The notes beneath the pieces are model-generated. The model was given only the letters and a program-made list of their open reading frames with translations. It searched no databases and was not told the DNA's origin. From assembly GCF_010672085.1 (NCBI RefSeq), contig NZ_JAAHHT010000078.1, positions 1 to 35,896 of the forward strand: 35,896 nucleotides of DNA, read 5' to 3'. The stretch is from Okeania sp. SIO3I5 (GTDB lineage: Bacteria > Cyanobacteriota > Cyanobacteriia > Cyanobacteriales > Microcoleaceae). The translations under genes and the position numbers were made by a program. Each line of letters begins with the position of its first letter. Positions within the stretch are counted from its first letter, which is position 1. Shown in pieces: positions 1-8,396 of the stretch.

Positions 1-280
1 GGAAAGTTTGAGTATCCCTTTGAAAGGGGGGGGAGATTCGGAAAGTTTGAGTATCCCTTTGAAAGGGGAGGGAGATTCGGAAAGTTTGAGTATCCCTTTG
101 AAAGGAGGGGGAGATTCGGGAAGTTTGAGTATCCCTTTGAAAGGGGAGGGAGATTCGGAAAGTTTGAGTATCCCTTTGAAAGGGGAGGGAGATTCGGAAA
201 GTTTGAGTATCCCTTTGAAAGGAGTGGGAGATTCGGGAAGTTTGAGTATCCCTTTGAAAGGGGTGGGAGATTCGGGAAGT
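1..280 (+). repeat. In-frame 39-bp tandem array inside the NRPS gene
   Basis: Seven consecutive 39-bp units start at 8, 47, 86, 125, 164, 203 and 242. The array runs off the left edge. Each unit encodes 13 residues of the type LSIPLKGxGDSxS and holds the near-palindrome CCCTTTGAAAGGG. Units differ at a few bases (GGG/GAG/GTG and GAA/GGA), so they have begun to diverge. The frame is kept throughout and NRPS sequence resumes at 281 (LSVAAVCQKL). Confidence 0.95.
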
Positions 281-3200
281 TTGAGTGTAGCTGCGGTTTG
301 CCAAAAACTGGTAGAAACTTCCCCAGAAATACTCATTGTTAGGAACATTCCCAACGCTCGAATTTGGGCGGATGTGCAAGCAATGGCATTGTTAGCAAGT
401 TCAAATTGTCCCCAAACTGTAGGCGAACTGCGACAACAGATTACCCAAAACGGAATTGAACCGGAAAAATGGTGGGAATTGCAGTCAAAGATTCCTTATC
501 GGATCAACATTACGTGGTCTGGCAATGGTGCTGATGGTTACTACGATGTAATATTCGTGAGGAATGATACCAATTTAATTGCAGACAACACTATGGCGTT
601 GCTCAACCAAGAGATTGATCTTTCACTCCCCACACCTCCCACACCTCCCACACCTCCCACACTCCCCACACTTCCCACACTTCAACCTTGGAGTGCTTAT
701 GCAAATGAACCATACACCGGAACCAAACAAAGTCAATTAATCCCTCAATTACGTAGTTTCTTGCAAGAAAAATTGCCTGATTATATGATGCCATCAGCAT
801 TTGTGGTTCTCGACGAACTTCCCCTCACACCGAGCGGAAAAATCGATCGACGCGCACTCCCCGCTCCAGATAAATCACGTCCGGTTCTGGATGTGGAATT
901 AGTTGCACCGCGAACTCCCACAGAAGAAATTCTCACAGGAATCTGGGCAGAAATTCTCAGTCTCAACGAGGTGGGAGTCTTAGATAACTTCTTTATGTTG
1001 GGAGGAGATTCTATTGGTGCAACTCAACTGATTTCACGAGTCCGCGATACTTTTCAGATAGAACTGTCGCTGCATCGGTTGTTTGAATCTCCAACAGTGG
1101 CAGAATTTGGCGAGCTAATATCAGGAGCGACTCGCCAACAATTAGCTGCTATACAACCAGTGTCACGAAATGGAGAGTCACCCTTATCTTTTGCCGAGCA
1201 ACGACTTTGGTTTTTAGACCAATTGCAGTCAGGAAGTGTCGTTTATAATGAACAAGAAGGGTTGCGTTTATCGGGTTCTCTGTCTGTTGAAGCATTAGAG
1301 CAAGCAGTACAAGAAATCGTTCGCCGTCACGAAAGTTTGCGGACGAATTATCAGGCGATCGATGGTTCTCCTGTGCGAGTTATTCACCCCGAACTGGATT
1401 TAAAAATGCCTATTGTTGACTTACAGCAGTTGCCAGCAGAGGAAAAGTTAAAAGAAGTACAGCGCTTGGGTGAGGCAGAAATTCAGCAACCATTTGATTT
1501 AGCAAGCGATCGCTTAGTGCGAGTTACTTTATTGCAATTAGCAGTCGATGATTATGTGCTGTTGCTAACGATGCACCATATTATTACTGATGGTTGGTCA
1601 ACTGGTGTATTTAGTCATGAATTGGAAGTGCTTTATAGAGCTTATGTTCAAGGAAAAATCTCACCGTTACCGCAACTGCAAATTCAATATGCGGACTTTG
1701 CTTGCTGGCAACGGCAACCTGCGACTGCTGAGATGCTAGCGCCTCAACTTGGTTACTGGAAACAACAGTTGGCAGGAGCGCCACCTTTATTAGAGTTACC
1801 TACAGATTATCCTCGGAAAACCGTGCAAACAGCTATTGGGGGTAAAGAATTTTTTGAACTGGGAGTCGAATTCACAAAACAGCTCAAGGATATGAGTCAA
1901 GAATTAGGAGTGACTCTGTTTATGATCCTATTTGCTGCCTTTAGCACCTTACTGTATCGTTATTCTGATCAAGAAGATATACTTGTTGGTACACCAATCG
2001 CCAACCGCAACCGCAGTGAAATAGAAGGATTGATCGGCTTTTTTGTCAATACCTTAGTGTTGCGAACCCAATTTGCAGATAATCCTAATTTCACAGATTT
2101 ATTGCATCAGATACGGCAGACTTCTTTGGATGCTTACGCTCATCAGGATATACCTTTTGAACAATTAGTAGAAACTTTAAAACCAGAACGCAGTTTGAGT
2201 TACACGCCCATAATTCAGGTAATGTTCGCCTTGCAAAATGCACCGATGAAACCTTTGGAATTACCGGAAGTGAGTTTTAATTGGTTGCAGATAGAAAGTG
2301 CTAAAGCTAAATTTGATTTAACTTTATCAATGGAGGAGACAGAAGCAGGATTAATTGGATATTGGGAATATAATCGAGATTTATTTGAACCAGGAACTAT
2401 TCGTCGAGCGATCGGACATTTTAAGATTTTGCTCCAAGCGATCGCTACTCATCCCAAAACACGAGTCGGCGAACTTCCCTTGTTAACGGAAGCAGAACGC
2501 CATCAATTATTAGTAGAATGGAATGACACCAAAACGGCCTATTTTCAAAATCAGTGTATTCATCAACTATTTGAAAAACAGGTAGAACAAACTCCCGATG
2601 CAGTAGCAGTTGTTTTTGAAGGAGAACAACTTACCTATCGCAAATTGAATGAAAGAGCAAATAAACTGGCGCGATATTTGCAAAACTTGGGAGTCAAACC
2701 AGAAGTTCCGGTAGGTATTTGCGTAGAGCGATCGCTAGAAATGGTAGTAGGAATACTGGGCATTCTCAAAGCAGGTGGAAGCTATGTACCCTTGGACTCC
2801 AACTCTCCACCGGAACGCCTAGCTTTTATACTTGCCGATACTGGAATTTCGATGATTCTGACACAAGACAAGCTGAAATCTACAATTCCTTCCCTTGCTG
2901 ATGTTGCCATCTGTTTAGATACTCAGTGGCATCAGATTGCACAACACCCTCCAACAAATTTGACAACCTCCGTTGAACCCAATAATCTAGCATACATCAT
3001 CTATACCTCTGGTTCAACTGGTAAACCAAAAGGGGTGTTAATTCAACATAATAACGTCACCCGTCTGTTTGCTGCAACTCAATCATGGTTTTCCTTCAAT
3101 AGCAACGATGTTTGGACTCTATTTCATTCATACGCCTTTGATTTTTCTGTATGGGAAATATGGGGAGCATTGCTCTACGGAGGATGTTTAGTTATTGTGC

Positions 3201-5170
3201 CTTATGAAATTACCCGATCGCCCCAGGATTTTTATAAATTACTTTGCCAACATAAAGTCACCGTTCTCAATCAAACACCCTCAGCTTTTCGGCAGTTAAT
3301 TCAAATTGAGGAGTTTGTCAAGAACGAAGACACTCTCAATCTTCGTTTTGTGATTTTTGGTGGAGAAGCTCTAGAAATCAAGAGTCTGGAACCCTGGTTT
3401 GAGCGACATGGTGACAGTTCTCCTCAGCTTATCAATATGTATGGCATCACTGAAACCACAGTTCATGTGACTTATCGCCAGTTAACGATATCAGACCTCA
3501 AATCTAACGCTAGTCCCATCGGTTCCCCCATTCCAGACCTACAAATTTACATTCTCGACAAACATCTCCAACCCCTCCCCATCGGAGTACCAGGAGAACT
3601 TCACATTCGTGGCGCTGGGTTAGCACGAGGTTATCTCAACCGCCCCGAATTAACCGAGCAAAAATTTATCCCCAACCCCTTTAGCAACGAAACAGGTTCT
3701 CGCCTCTACAAAACAGGCGATAAAGCACGCTATCTCCCCGATGGCAACATCGAATATATTGGACGTATCGACAATCAGGTAAAAATTCGAGGTTTCCGTA
3801 TCGAACTCGGAGAAATCGAAGCAATCTTGACTCAACATCCAGACGTCAGCGAAGCTATCGTTATTGTCCGAGAAGATATTCCAGGAGATAAACGCATCGT
3901 CGCCTATATCGTTGCCAAACAAGAAATGGTATCCTCCCAACTACGTAGCTTCCTGAAAACAAAGCTACCCGAATACATGATACCCTCTGCCTTCGTCTTT
4001 TTAGACGCAATACCTCTCACTCCTAACGGTAAAAGCGTTCGCGCAGCGTCTCTGAAAGAGAATCGTCGCGCCCTCCCTGCACCTGATACTTCTAATCTCT
4101 CTCAGCAAACAGGAATATCCCCCCGCACCACCACAGAACTAAAACTCGGACAAATTTGGTCAGAAGTTCTCAATATTCCCACCGTGGGAGTACGAGATAA
4201 TTTCTTCGAGTTAGGAGGTCATTCCCTTTTAGCAGTGCGTTTAATAGCTCGCATCGAACAACAGTTAGGAACTCATCTACCTTTAGCAACTCTATTCACA
4301 GAACCCACCATCGAATGTCAAGCCAATTTATTGAGTTCTGCCACCGACACGCAACCTTTTTCTCCTCTAGTTCCCATTCAAAAAACAGGATACTTACCAC
4401 CCTTCTTCTGCGTTCATCCCGTCGGAGGCAACGTTTTGTGTTATGCAAAATTAGCCGAACATTTAGGAAAAAATCAACCCTTTTACGGTTTGCAATCTCC
4501 CGGTTTATATGGAAATTCTCAACCGTTAACTAATATAAAAGATATGGCTGCTTGTTACATTGAATCCATACAAGCAGTTCAACCCAAAGGACCTTATTAT
4601 CTGGGAGGTTGGTCTTTGGGAGGTGTCATTGCATGGGAAATGGCACAGCAGTTGCAAACTTTAGGACAAGAAGTCAGACTGTTAGCTTTAATCGATAGTT
4701 ACGCACCCACATTTCTTCAAGAAGAAATTGATGACACTTCTCTGACTAATTCTCTAATTACCGATCTCGGCGGTATATTTGGCAAGGAATTATCAATTTC
4801 TACCAACGAACTTCAGGAACTTTTGCCAGAAGAACAGTTGAATAGCATTCTCCAAGAAGCAAAACGCTTGAATATCTTGCCACCAGAAATCAGTCTTGAA
4901 CAGATGTCTCGGTTATTCGAGGTATTCAAAAGTAACCTCAAAGCAATGTATGATTATCTAGCATCACCATATTCTGGTCGAACAGTTCTGTTTTGTGCTA
5001 GCGATGAAGTTTCACAGAGAGGTTGGAGTTCCCTAGCTACCGAAGCAATAGAAATTTATACTATTCCTGGAAACCATTATGGGATTATGCGCGAACCTAA
5101 TGTTGAAGGTTTGGCGAAACAGTTAGAAACCTGCCTTGAATATTATGTCCGGTTGAATACTTATAATTAG
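2..5170 (+). CDS. Nonribosomal peptide synthetase, terminal part (partial at 5' end)
   Basis: Final modules of a cytoplasmic NRPS. The frame is open to the window edge, so the first in-frame start (TTG at 8, inside a repeat) is not the true start. Counting residues from 8: repeat peptide 1-91; the end of a domain embedded in an adenylation domain (methyltransferase-like, by resemblance); the end of that A domain (A10 PSGKIDRRAL); PCP1 with LGGDS (Ser335); condensation domain about 385-820 with HHIITDG at 523-529; a second A domain about 860-1360 with YTSGSTGKPKG from 999; PCP2 with LGGHS (Ser1406); type I thioesterase with GWSLGG (Ser1536), Asp1563 and His1690. Specificity residues of the second A domain read by alignment to GrsA as DFWNIGMVH plus Lys, the known threonine code. 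The protein would add Thr and release the product by hydrolysis or cyclisation. Three in-frame repeat insertions are listed separately. The product is unknown. Confidence 0.93.
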   Translation, partial: ESLSIPLKGGGDSESLSIPLKGEGDSESLSIPLKGGGDSGSLSIPLKGEGDSESLSIPLKGEGDSESLSIPLKGVGDSGSLSIPLKGVGDSGSLSVAAVCQKLVETSPEILIVRNIPNARIWADVQAMALLASSNCPQTVGELRQQITQNGIEPEKWWELQSKIPYRINITWSGNGADGYYDVIFVRNDTNLIADNTMALLNQEIDLSLPTPPTPPTPPTLPTLPTLQPWSAYANEPYTGTKQSQLIPQLRSFLQEKLPDYMMPSAFVVLDELPLTPSGKIDRRALPAPDKSRPVLDVELVAPRTPTEEILTGIWAEILSLNEVGVLDNFFMLGGDSIGATQLISRVRDTFQIELSLHRLFESPTVAEFGELISGATRQQLAAIQPVSRNGESPLSFAEQRLWFLDQLQSGSVVYNEQEGLRLSGSLSVEALEQAVQEIVRRHESLRTNYQAIDGSPVRVIHPELDLKMPIVDLQQLPAEEKLKEVQRLGEAEIQQPFDLASDRLVRVTLLQLAVDDYVLLLTMHHIITDGWSTGVFSHELEVLYRAYVQGKISPLPQLQIQYADFACWQRQPATAEMLAPQLGYWKQQLAGAPPLLELPTDYPRKTVQTAIGGKEFFELGVEFTKQLKDMSQELGVTLFMILFAAFSTLLYRYSDQEDILVGTPIANRNRSEIEGLIGFFVNTLVLRTQFADNPNFTDLLHQIRQTSLDAYAHQDIPFEQLVETLKPERSLSYTPIIQVMFALQNAPMKPLELPEVSFNWLQIESAKAKFDLTLSMEETEAGLIGYWEYNRDLFEPGTIRRAIGHFKILLQAIATHPKTRVGELPLLTEAERHQLLVEWNDTKTAYFQNQCIHQLFEKQVEQTPDAVAVVFEGEQLTYRKLNERANKLARYLQNLGVKPEVPVGICVERSLEMVVGILGILKAGGSYVPLDSNSPPERLAFILADTGISMILTQDKLKSTIPSLADVAICLDTQWHQIAQHPPTNLTTSVEPNNLAYIIYTSGSTGKPKGVLIQHNNVTRLFAATQSWFSFNSNDVWTLFHSYAFDFSVWEIWGALLYGGCLVIVPYEITRSPQDFYKLLCQHKVTVLNQTPSAFRQLIQIEEFVKNEDTLNLRFVIFGGEALEIKSLEPWFERHGDSSPQLINMYGITETTVHVTYRQLTISDLKSNASPIGSPIPDLQIYILDKHLQPLPIGVPGELHIRGAGLARGYLNRPELTEQKFIPNPFSNETGSRLYKTGDKARYLPDGNIEYIGRIDNQVKIRGFRIELGEIEAILTQHPDVSEAIVIVREDIPGDKRIVAYIVAKQEMVSSQLRSFLKTKLPEYMIPSAFVFLDAIPLTPNGKSVRAASLKENRRALPAPDTSNLSQQTGISPRTTTELKLGQIWSEVLNIPTVGVRDNFFELGGHSLLAVRLIARIEQQLGTHLPLATLFTEPTIECQANLLSSATDTQPFSPLVPIQKTGYLPPFFCVHPVGGNVLCYAKLAEHLGKNQPFYGLQSPGLYGNSQPLTNIKDMAACYIESIQAVQPKGPYYLGGWSLGGVIAWEMAQQLQTLGQEVRLLALIDSYAPTFLQEEIDDTSLTNSLITDLGGIFGKELSISTNELQELLPEEQLNSILQEAKRLNILPPEISLEQMSRLFEVFKSNLKAMYDYLASPYSGRTVLFCASDEVSQRGWSSLATEAIEIYTIPGNHYGIMREPNVEGLAKQLETCLEYYVRLNTYN
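625..682 (+). repeat. CACCTCCCA-type short repeat encoding a Pro-Thr linker
   Basis: Repeated CACCTCCCA/CACTTCCCA units encode a run of PTPPTPPT and LPTLPT residues. It sits between the embedded domain and the C-terminal subdomain of the first A domain. The same short repeat occurs in the spacer near 23240-23275, so it is a dispersed repeat that fell in a linker. Confidence 0.8.
4034..4060 (+). repeat. Small dispersed repeat inserted at the A10 motif of the Thr A domain
   Basis: The expected A10 stretch (PNGK-x-(N/D)-RRALPAPD) is interrupted after PNGK by SVRAASLKE and resumes as NRRALPAPD. The first A domain of the same protein has the uninterrupted PSGKIDRRALPAPD. The inserted DNA (GCGTTCGCGCAGCGTCTCT and following bases) resembles the short GC-rich interspersed repeats common in cyanobacteria. 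The lysine that contacts the adenylate is retained directly before the insert. Confidence 0.8.
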
Positions 5171-5619
5171 GGTTTGCTGAAAAAATCGGCGTTGCTGAAT
5201 TAAGGGATGAATATTAAGTAGGACGGGCATCCTGCCTGTCCAAAAATATCAGGAACGGGCAAGATGCCCATTCCACAAAACTATTAAAATCATCCCGAAT
5301 TTATGCAACGCCAAAAAATCTTTTTGCTCTTTCTAGTAGTCAGATCAAATCCGCTGGGCAACGGAAGTGATATAATTCTACCATCAGTATTGGTGAAAAC
5401 TGCCAATTTGTGGGGGTTTGGAGACCAAACCCCTACGGGGCAAGAATTATAACGATACTACCGGATTTGATATTATACCTTATATCATGTCTCTTTGAAT
5501 AACCAGAATAAAAAATTTAGAGAGTAGGGGCGATTCGCTTAATTAGGAGCATGACCTAGGAAATCGCCCCTACGGGAGTGAAGAAGATTTTTATTATGGC
5601 TAATTAATGAGACTTGATA
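5171..5619. repeat. Repeat-filled spacer downstream of the NRPS gene
   Basis: No gene was seen here. From 5220 to 5275 there is a REP-like pair built on GGACGGGCATCCTGCCTGTCC-type hairpin sequence and a related GGGCAAGATGCCC copy. At 5345-5374 lies the dispersed sequence ATCAAATCCGCT...GGCAACGGAAGTG, which recurs at 17482-17505. A hairpin with perfect 12-bp arms, GTAGGGGCGATT (5524-5535) and AATCGCCCCTAC (5562-5573), follows. A simple T-rich terminator after the NRPS stop was not found. Confidence 0.7.
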
Positions 5620-5710
5620 TTACAGAGGTTTTCACAGTAGGGACGTTCCATGGAACGTCCCTACTTGCTGGTTGTCACTATGTGGTTCATCAATCTGAAA
5701 AGCGCTGTAA
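5620..5710. repeat. MITE-like element, family B, copy 1
   Basis: Imperfect terminal inverted repeats, TTACAGAGGTTTTCA at the left and CTGAAAAGCGCTGTAA at the right, enclose 91 bp. Inside is a perfect 28-bp palindrome at 5637-5664 centred on TTCCATGGAA. A second copy with the same ends is at 22955-23132. There is no coding capacity. Confidence 0.75.
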
Positions 5711-5720
5711 TTTTTCGGTA

Positions 5721-5825
5721 TATAGCAACAGTCAGGGCGATTAGGAGATAGACTGATGATGAATATTAGACTAGGAAACACTTTTCCAACTGTTCCCTGT
5801 TCCCTGTTCCCTGTTCCCTGCTATA
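5721..5825 (+). repeat. MITE-like element, family A, copy 1 (with TTCCCTG heptamers)
   Basis: A 105-bp element starting TATAGCA and ending CTGCTATA. The right third is about four tandem copies of TTCCCTG. It matches the reverse complement of 7944-8048 along its full length, with differences mostly near the left end. It ends 22 bp before the first possible ATG of the downstream gene, so it forms that gene's 5' leader. Confidence 0.85.
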
Positions 5826-5847
5826 GTATAAAAAGTAAGTAATATGA

Positions 5848-6687
5848 ATGAAAAACAGAATGAAAATTGCAATTATTGGTTGTGGTTATGTTGGCACTGC
5901 AGTTGCCAAACTCTGGAGTCAGAAAGGTCATCAATTAACTCTAACCACTACTACCCCAGAACGAGTTTCAGAATTACAAAATATAACACCACAAGTAGTA
6001 GTAATGAAAGGCAATGACTCTAGCGCCATGCACGATGTCTTGCAAAATCAAGAGGTGGTATTGTTAAGTGTAGGTTTTCGCCCTCATATCGGTATGGAGT
6101 ACAAACAAACATATCTAGAAACTGCCCAAACTCTAGTTGCTACTTTGAAACAAACTCCAAGTGTAAAACAAATAATTTACACAAGTAGTTACTCAGTTTA
6201 TGGTGACAAAAATAGTGAGTGGGTAGATGAAAATTCTCCTGTTACCCCCTCAACTGAAGGTGGAAAAATTCTCCATGAAACTGAGGAGGTTTTATTATCT
6301 GCATCCACTTCTCAACAACAGGTTTGTATCCTGCGTTTAGGCGGAATTTACGGTCCAGGTAGGGAATTAGTGAAAATTTTTAGTAGGTGGGAAGGCAAAA
6401 CTCGCCCCGGTAATGGCAATGATTGTACCAACTGGATTCATTTAGATGATATTGTAGGAGCTTTAGAGTTTGCTCGTGAGAAACAGTTGCAGGGTATTTA
6501 CAATTTGGTTAATAATGTGCCGATGATTACTCGAGAATTACTTGATGGTTTACACAAATATCAAGGTTTAGGAAAGATTTATTGGGATGGTTCGACTCCT
6601 TCAACACGCCCTTTTAATGCTAGGGTATCAAATCAAAAATTGAGAGATGAAGGTTTTGAGTTAGTTCATCCAGAAATTGTATTTTGA
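5848..6687 (+). CDS. NAD(P)-binding epimerase/dehydratase-like protein (atypical SDR, YeeZ-like)
   Basis: A 279-residue Rossmann protein. The dinucleotide loop is GCGYVG near the N-terminus, followed by a hydrophobic strand and the TSSYSVYG segment typical of extended or atypical SDR nucleotide-sugar epimerases. WIHLDDIVGA and a conserved C-terminal half follow. The classical YxxxK pair is not obvious, which fits the atypical YeeZ-like group of unknown substrate. An ATG four codons downstream (5860, MKIAIIGCGYVG) places the Rossmann strand at the usual distance and may be the true start; neither start has a good Shine-Dalgarno. It converges with the transporter gene at 6908-7933, and an inverted pair of 105-bp elements brackets the two genes. 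Confidence 0.82.
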   Translation: MKNRMKIAIIGCGYVGTAVAKLWSQKGHQLTLTTTTPERVSELQNITPQVVVMKGNDSSAMHDVLQNQEVVLLSVGFRPHIGMEYKQTYLETAQTLVATLKQTPSVKQIIYTSSYSVYGDKNSEWVDENSPVTPSTEGGKILHETEEVLLSASTSQQQVCILRLGGIYGPGRELVKIFSRWEGKTRPGNGNDCTNWIHLDDIVGALEFAREKQLQGIYNLVNNVPMITRELLDGLHKYQGLGKIYWDGSTPSTRPFNARVSNQKLRDEGFELVHPEIVF

Positions 6688-6720
6688 GGTTCGTTCAATA
6701 ATTAATAATTAATAATTAAT

Positions 6721-6825
6721 TTAGGACTTACGCAAAGAAACCCGGTTTCTACGAGAAATCATTGTTTTGAACAACAGACGTCTACAAGAAACCGGGTTTC
6801 TGGGTTCGCATAGCTTTAGTCCTGC
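6721..6825. repeat. Dispersed repeat with GAAACCCGGTTTC hairpin and AGGACTTACGCA end
   Basis: Lies between the convergent genes. It starts TAGGACTTACGCA and ends with a degenerate TTTAGTCCTG. Two opposed copies of AGAAACCCGGTTTCT pair across about 45 bp. The AGGACTTACGCA end is shared with the element inside bchH (27213-27305) and with 13618-13690. The hairpin could also end transcription from both sides. Copies of the GATAACT heptamer follow at 6827-6847. Confidence 0.65.
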
Positions 6826-6907
6826 TGATAACTGATAACTGATAACTCAAATAACGCACATTTTCAAGCTAAACGCACTACTACTACCAAACCAGAGAAA
6901 AAATATT

Positions 6908-7933
6908 TCACTCTTCTAGCGTCTTCAGACCTCCTTTACTTGATGTCGCTAAGTACACCCCAAACAAAATAACAACAAATGTTAACAAGTTAAATAGAGT
7001 TAAAGTTTCTGAAAAAATTACCCAAGCTAGGATAGCAGTAATCACTGGATGGAGCAGCAATATAGTCGCAAATAATCCTGCAGATAACCGTTTGAGGCTA
7101 TAAGCTGTCAAACTTTGAGCGGTCACTAAAACAATACCAGCAGAAGTGACACTTAGCCAAACTCCCCAAGAATGGGGCAATATTCCCTCACTAGCTACCT
7201 GAATAGCTTGGAAACCATGAAAAGGTATGATCTCATAATTTTCAAAGGTTCCAACCAATACAATTGGTAGTAAAAAAACCGTTCCTAGCCAGGAGTTAAA
7301 AGTTGTTATTGTATCTATATTTAATCGAACTCGCAGTTTCTCTAAAACCAGTACATACCCACCAAAAGAAATAGCAGAAACTAAAGCCAGTTCATCACCT
7401 TGTAGTTTGTCAATAGCTATCGAGAAGTCATTAGCGACTAGAGCGATCGAACCGGCAATAGAGATCCCTATGCCGATGATAAATTTGCGATCGAACACTT
7501 GACCCAAGAACATCCATCCCACCAAGGTAGTAAATAGTGGAGTCAGACTGTGTAAAACCTCGGAGTTAGCAACGCTAGTTTCAGTCAGCGACCAAGCATA
7601 AAGTAGTTGGTGTCCTACAGAAAATCCGGCCATTATTAACAACAGGAGTAAGAGTTTATAGGCATCTGGGAAAGGTTTGATAGTCAAGGCATTTCCTGAC
7701 CATCGCTGCTTGAGGAAGGATATTCCATTCCACAATAACAAAACAACAGCGCCGACCCAGCGTTGATTAAATATAGTAGCATTGGGACTAAGTTCGGATT
7801 CGCTGACTTTGACCAGGATGGGGAGGAAAGCGATAAGGACAAGAATAGCCAAGACTGCCCCTAAAGCTAATAGGGTTTCGCGAAGGGCAGTTGATGGGGA
7901 AGTTAATTCTAATTCTTTTGTCATTAAACCCAC
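6908..7933 (-). CDS. EamA/DMT-family inner-membrane transporter
   Basis: About 341 residues with ten predicted hydrophobic helices arranged as two EamA repeats, the layout of drug/metabolite transporters (RhaT/YdcZ-like exporters). Helix-rich segments such as VLAILVLIAFLPILV at the N-terminus and LLTFVVILFGVYLA near the end support this. The motif LHSLTPLFTTLVGWMFLGQ is typical of the end of the first EamA unit. The longest reading begins at GTG 7933, but ATG at 7924 (MTKELEL) is the likelier start. Substrate cannot be told. The upstream side carries family A element copy 2, immediately before the start. Confidence 0.88.
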   Translation of the reverse strand: MGLMTKELELTSPSTALRETLLALGAVLAILVLIAFLPILVKVSESELSPNATIFNQRWVGAVVLLLWNGISFLKQRWSGNALTIKPFPDAYKLLLLLLIMAGFSVGHQLLYAWSLTETSVANSEVLHSLTPLFTTLVGWMFLGQVFDRKFIIGIGISIAGSIALVANDFSIAIDKLQGDELALVSAISFGGYVLVLEKLRVRLNIDTITTFNSWLGTVFLLPIVLVGTFENYEIIPFHGFQAIQVASEGILPHSWGVWLSVTSAGIVLVTAQSLTAYSLKRLSAGLFATILLLHPVITAILAWVIFSETLTLFNLLTFVVILFGVYLATSSKGGLKTLEE

Positions 7934-7943
7934 ATATAACTAA

Positions 7944-8048
7944 TATAGCAGGGAACAGGGAACAGGGAACAGGGAACAGTTGGAAAAGTGTTTCCTAGTA
8001 TAAGATTCATCATCAGTCTATGTCCTAATCTTTGCTTCGACTGCTATA
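7944..8048 (-). repeat. MITE-like element, family A, copy 2 (with heptamers)
   Basis: The reverse-complement counterpart of 5721-5825, also 105 bp, with TATAGCAG and CTGCTATA ends and four GGGAACA heptamers next to the left end. The heptamer end faces the start codon of the EamA gene, mirroring the arrangement of copy 1 at the epimerase gene. Confidence 0.85.
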
Positions 8049-8235
8049 TACTAATATATAACTAATAGACTTCTATATAATTAATAGACTTCTCCGGAAA
8101 AGTATATTGTAATTATTTGTGTTACGAGAAACGCATCTTGGGAACTTCTTGCTCCCGTACTCGCGGCCAGAATACCCACACTGGGCATTTTTTTGTTCCT
8201 ATCTACCATGAAGCGATCGGGACTATCCAAAAATT

Positions 8236-8365
8236 TATAGCGCTAGGAAATAGGGAATAGGGAATAGGGGATAGGGAATAGTAAACTGTCAAAGGGTTTT
8301 TCTTATAGGGAAATGCTCTGCAAACAGGATTTATAAATGTCCTAACCTTGGCTTCGACTGCTATT
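8236..8365 (-). repeat. MITE-like element, family A, diverged copy 3
   Basis: About 130 bp, beginning TATAGCGCTAGG and ending GGCTTCGACTGCTAT. It has an internal array of the heptamer variant TAGGGAA and the shared inner motif ATGTCCTAACCTTGGC. It ends about 30 bp before the EcfT-like start codon; here the heptamer end points away from the gene. Confidence 0.65.
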
Positions 8366-8396
8366 ACTTTTGAATTTTAACTTTTGATTAATTAAT

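Noticed and set aside
1-280. CRISPR-like direct repeats
   Set aside because: The 39-bp units are contiguous, with no spacers, and are read in frame within the NRPS, so this is a minisatellite.
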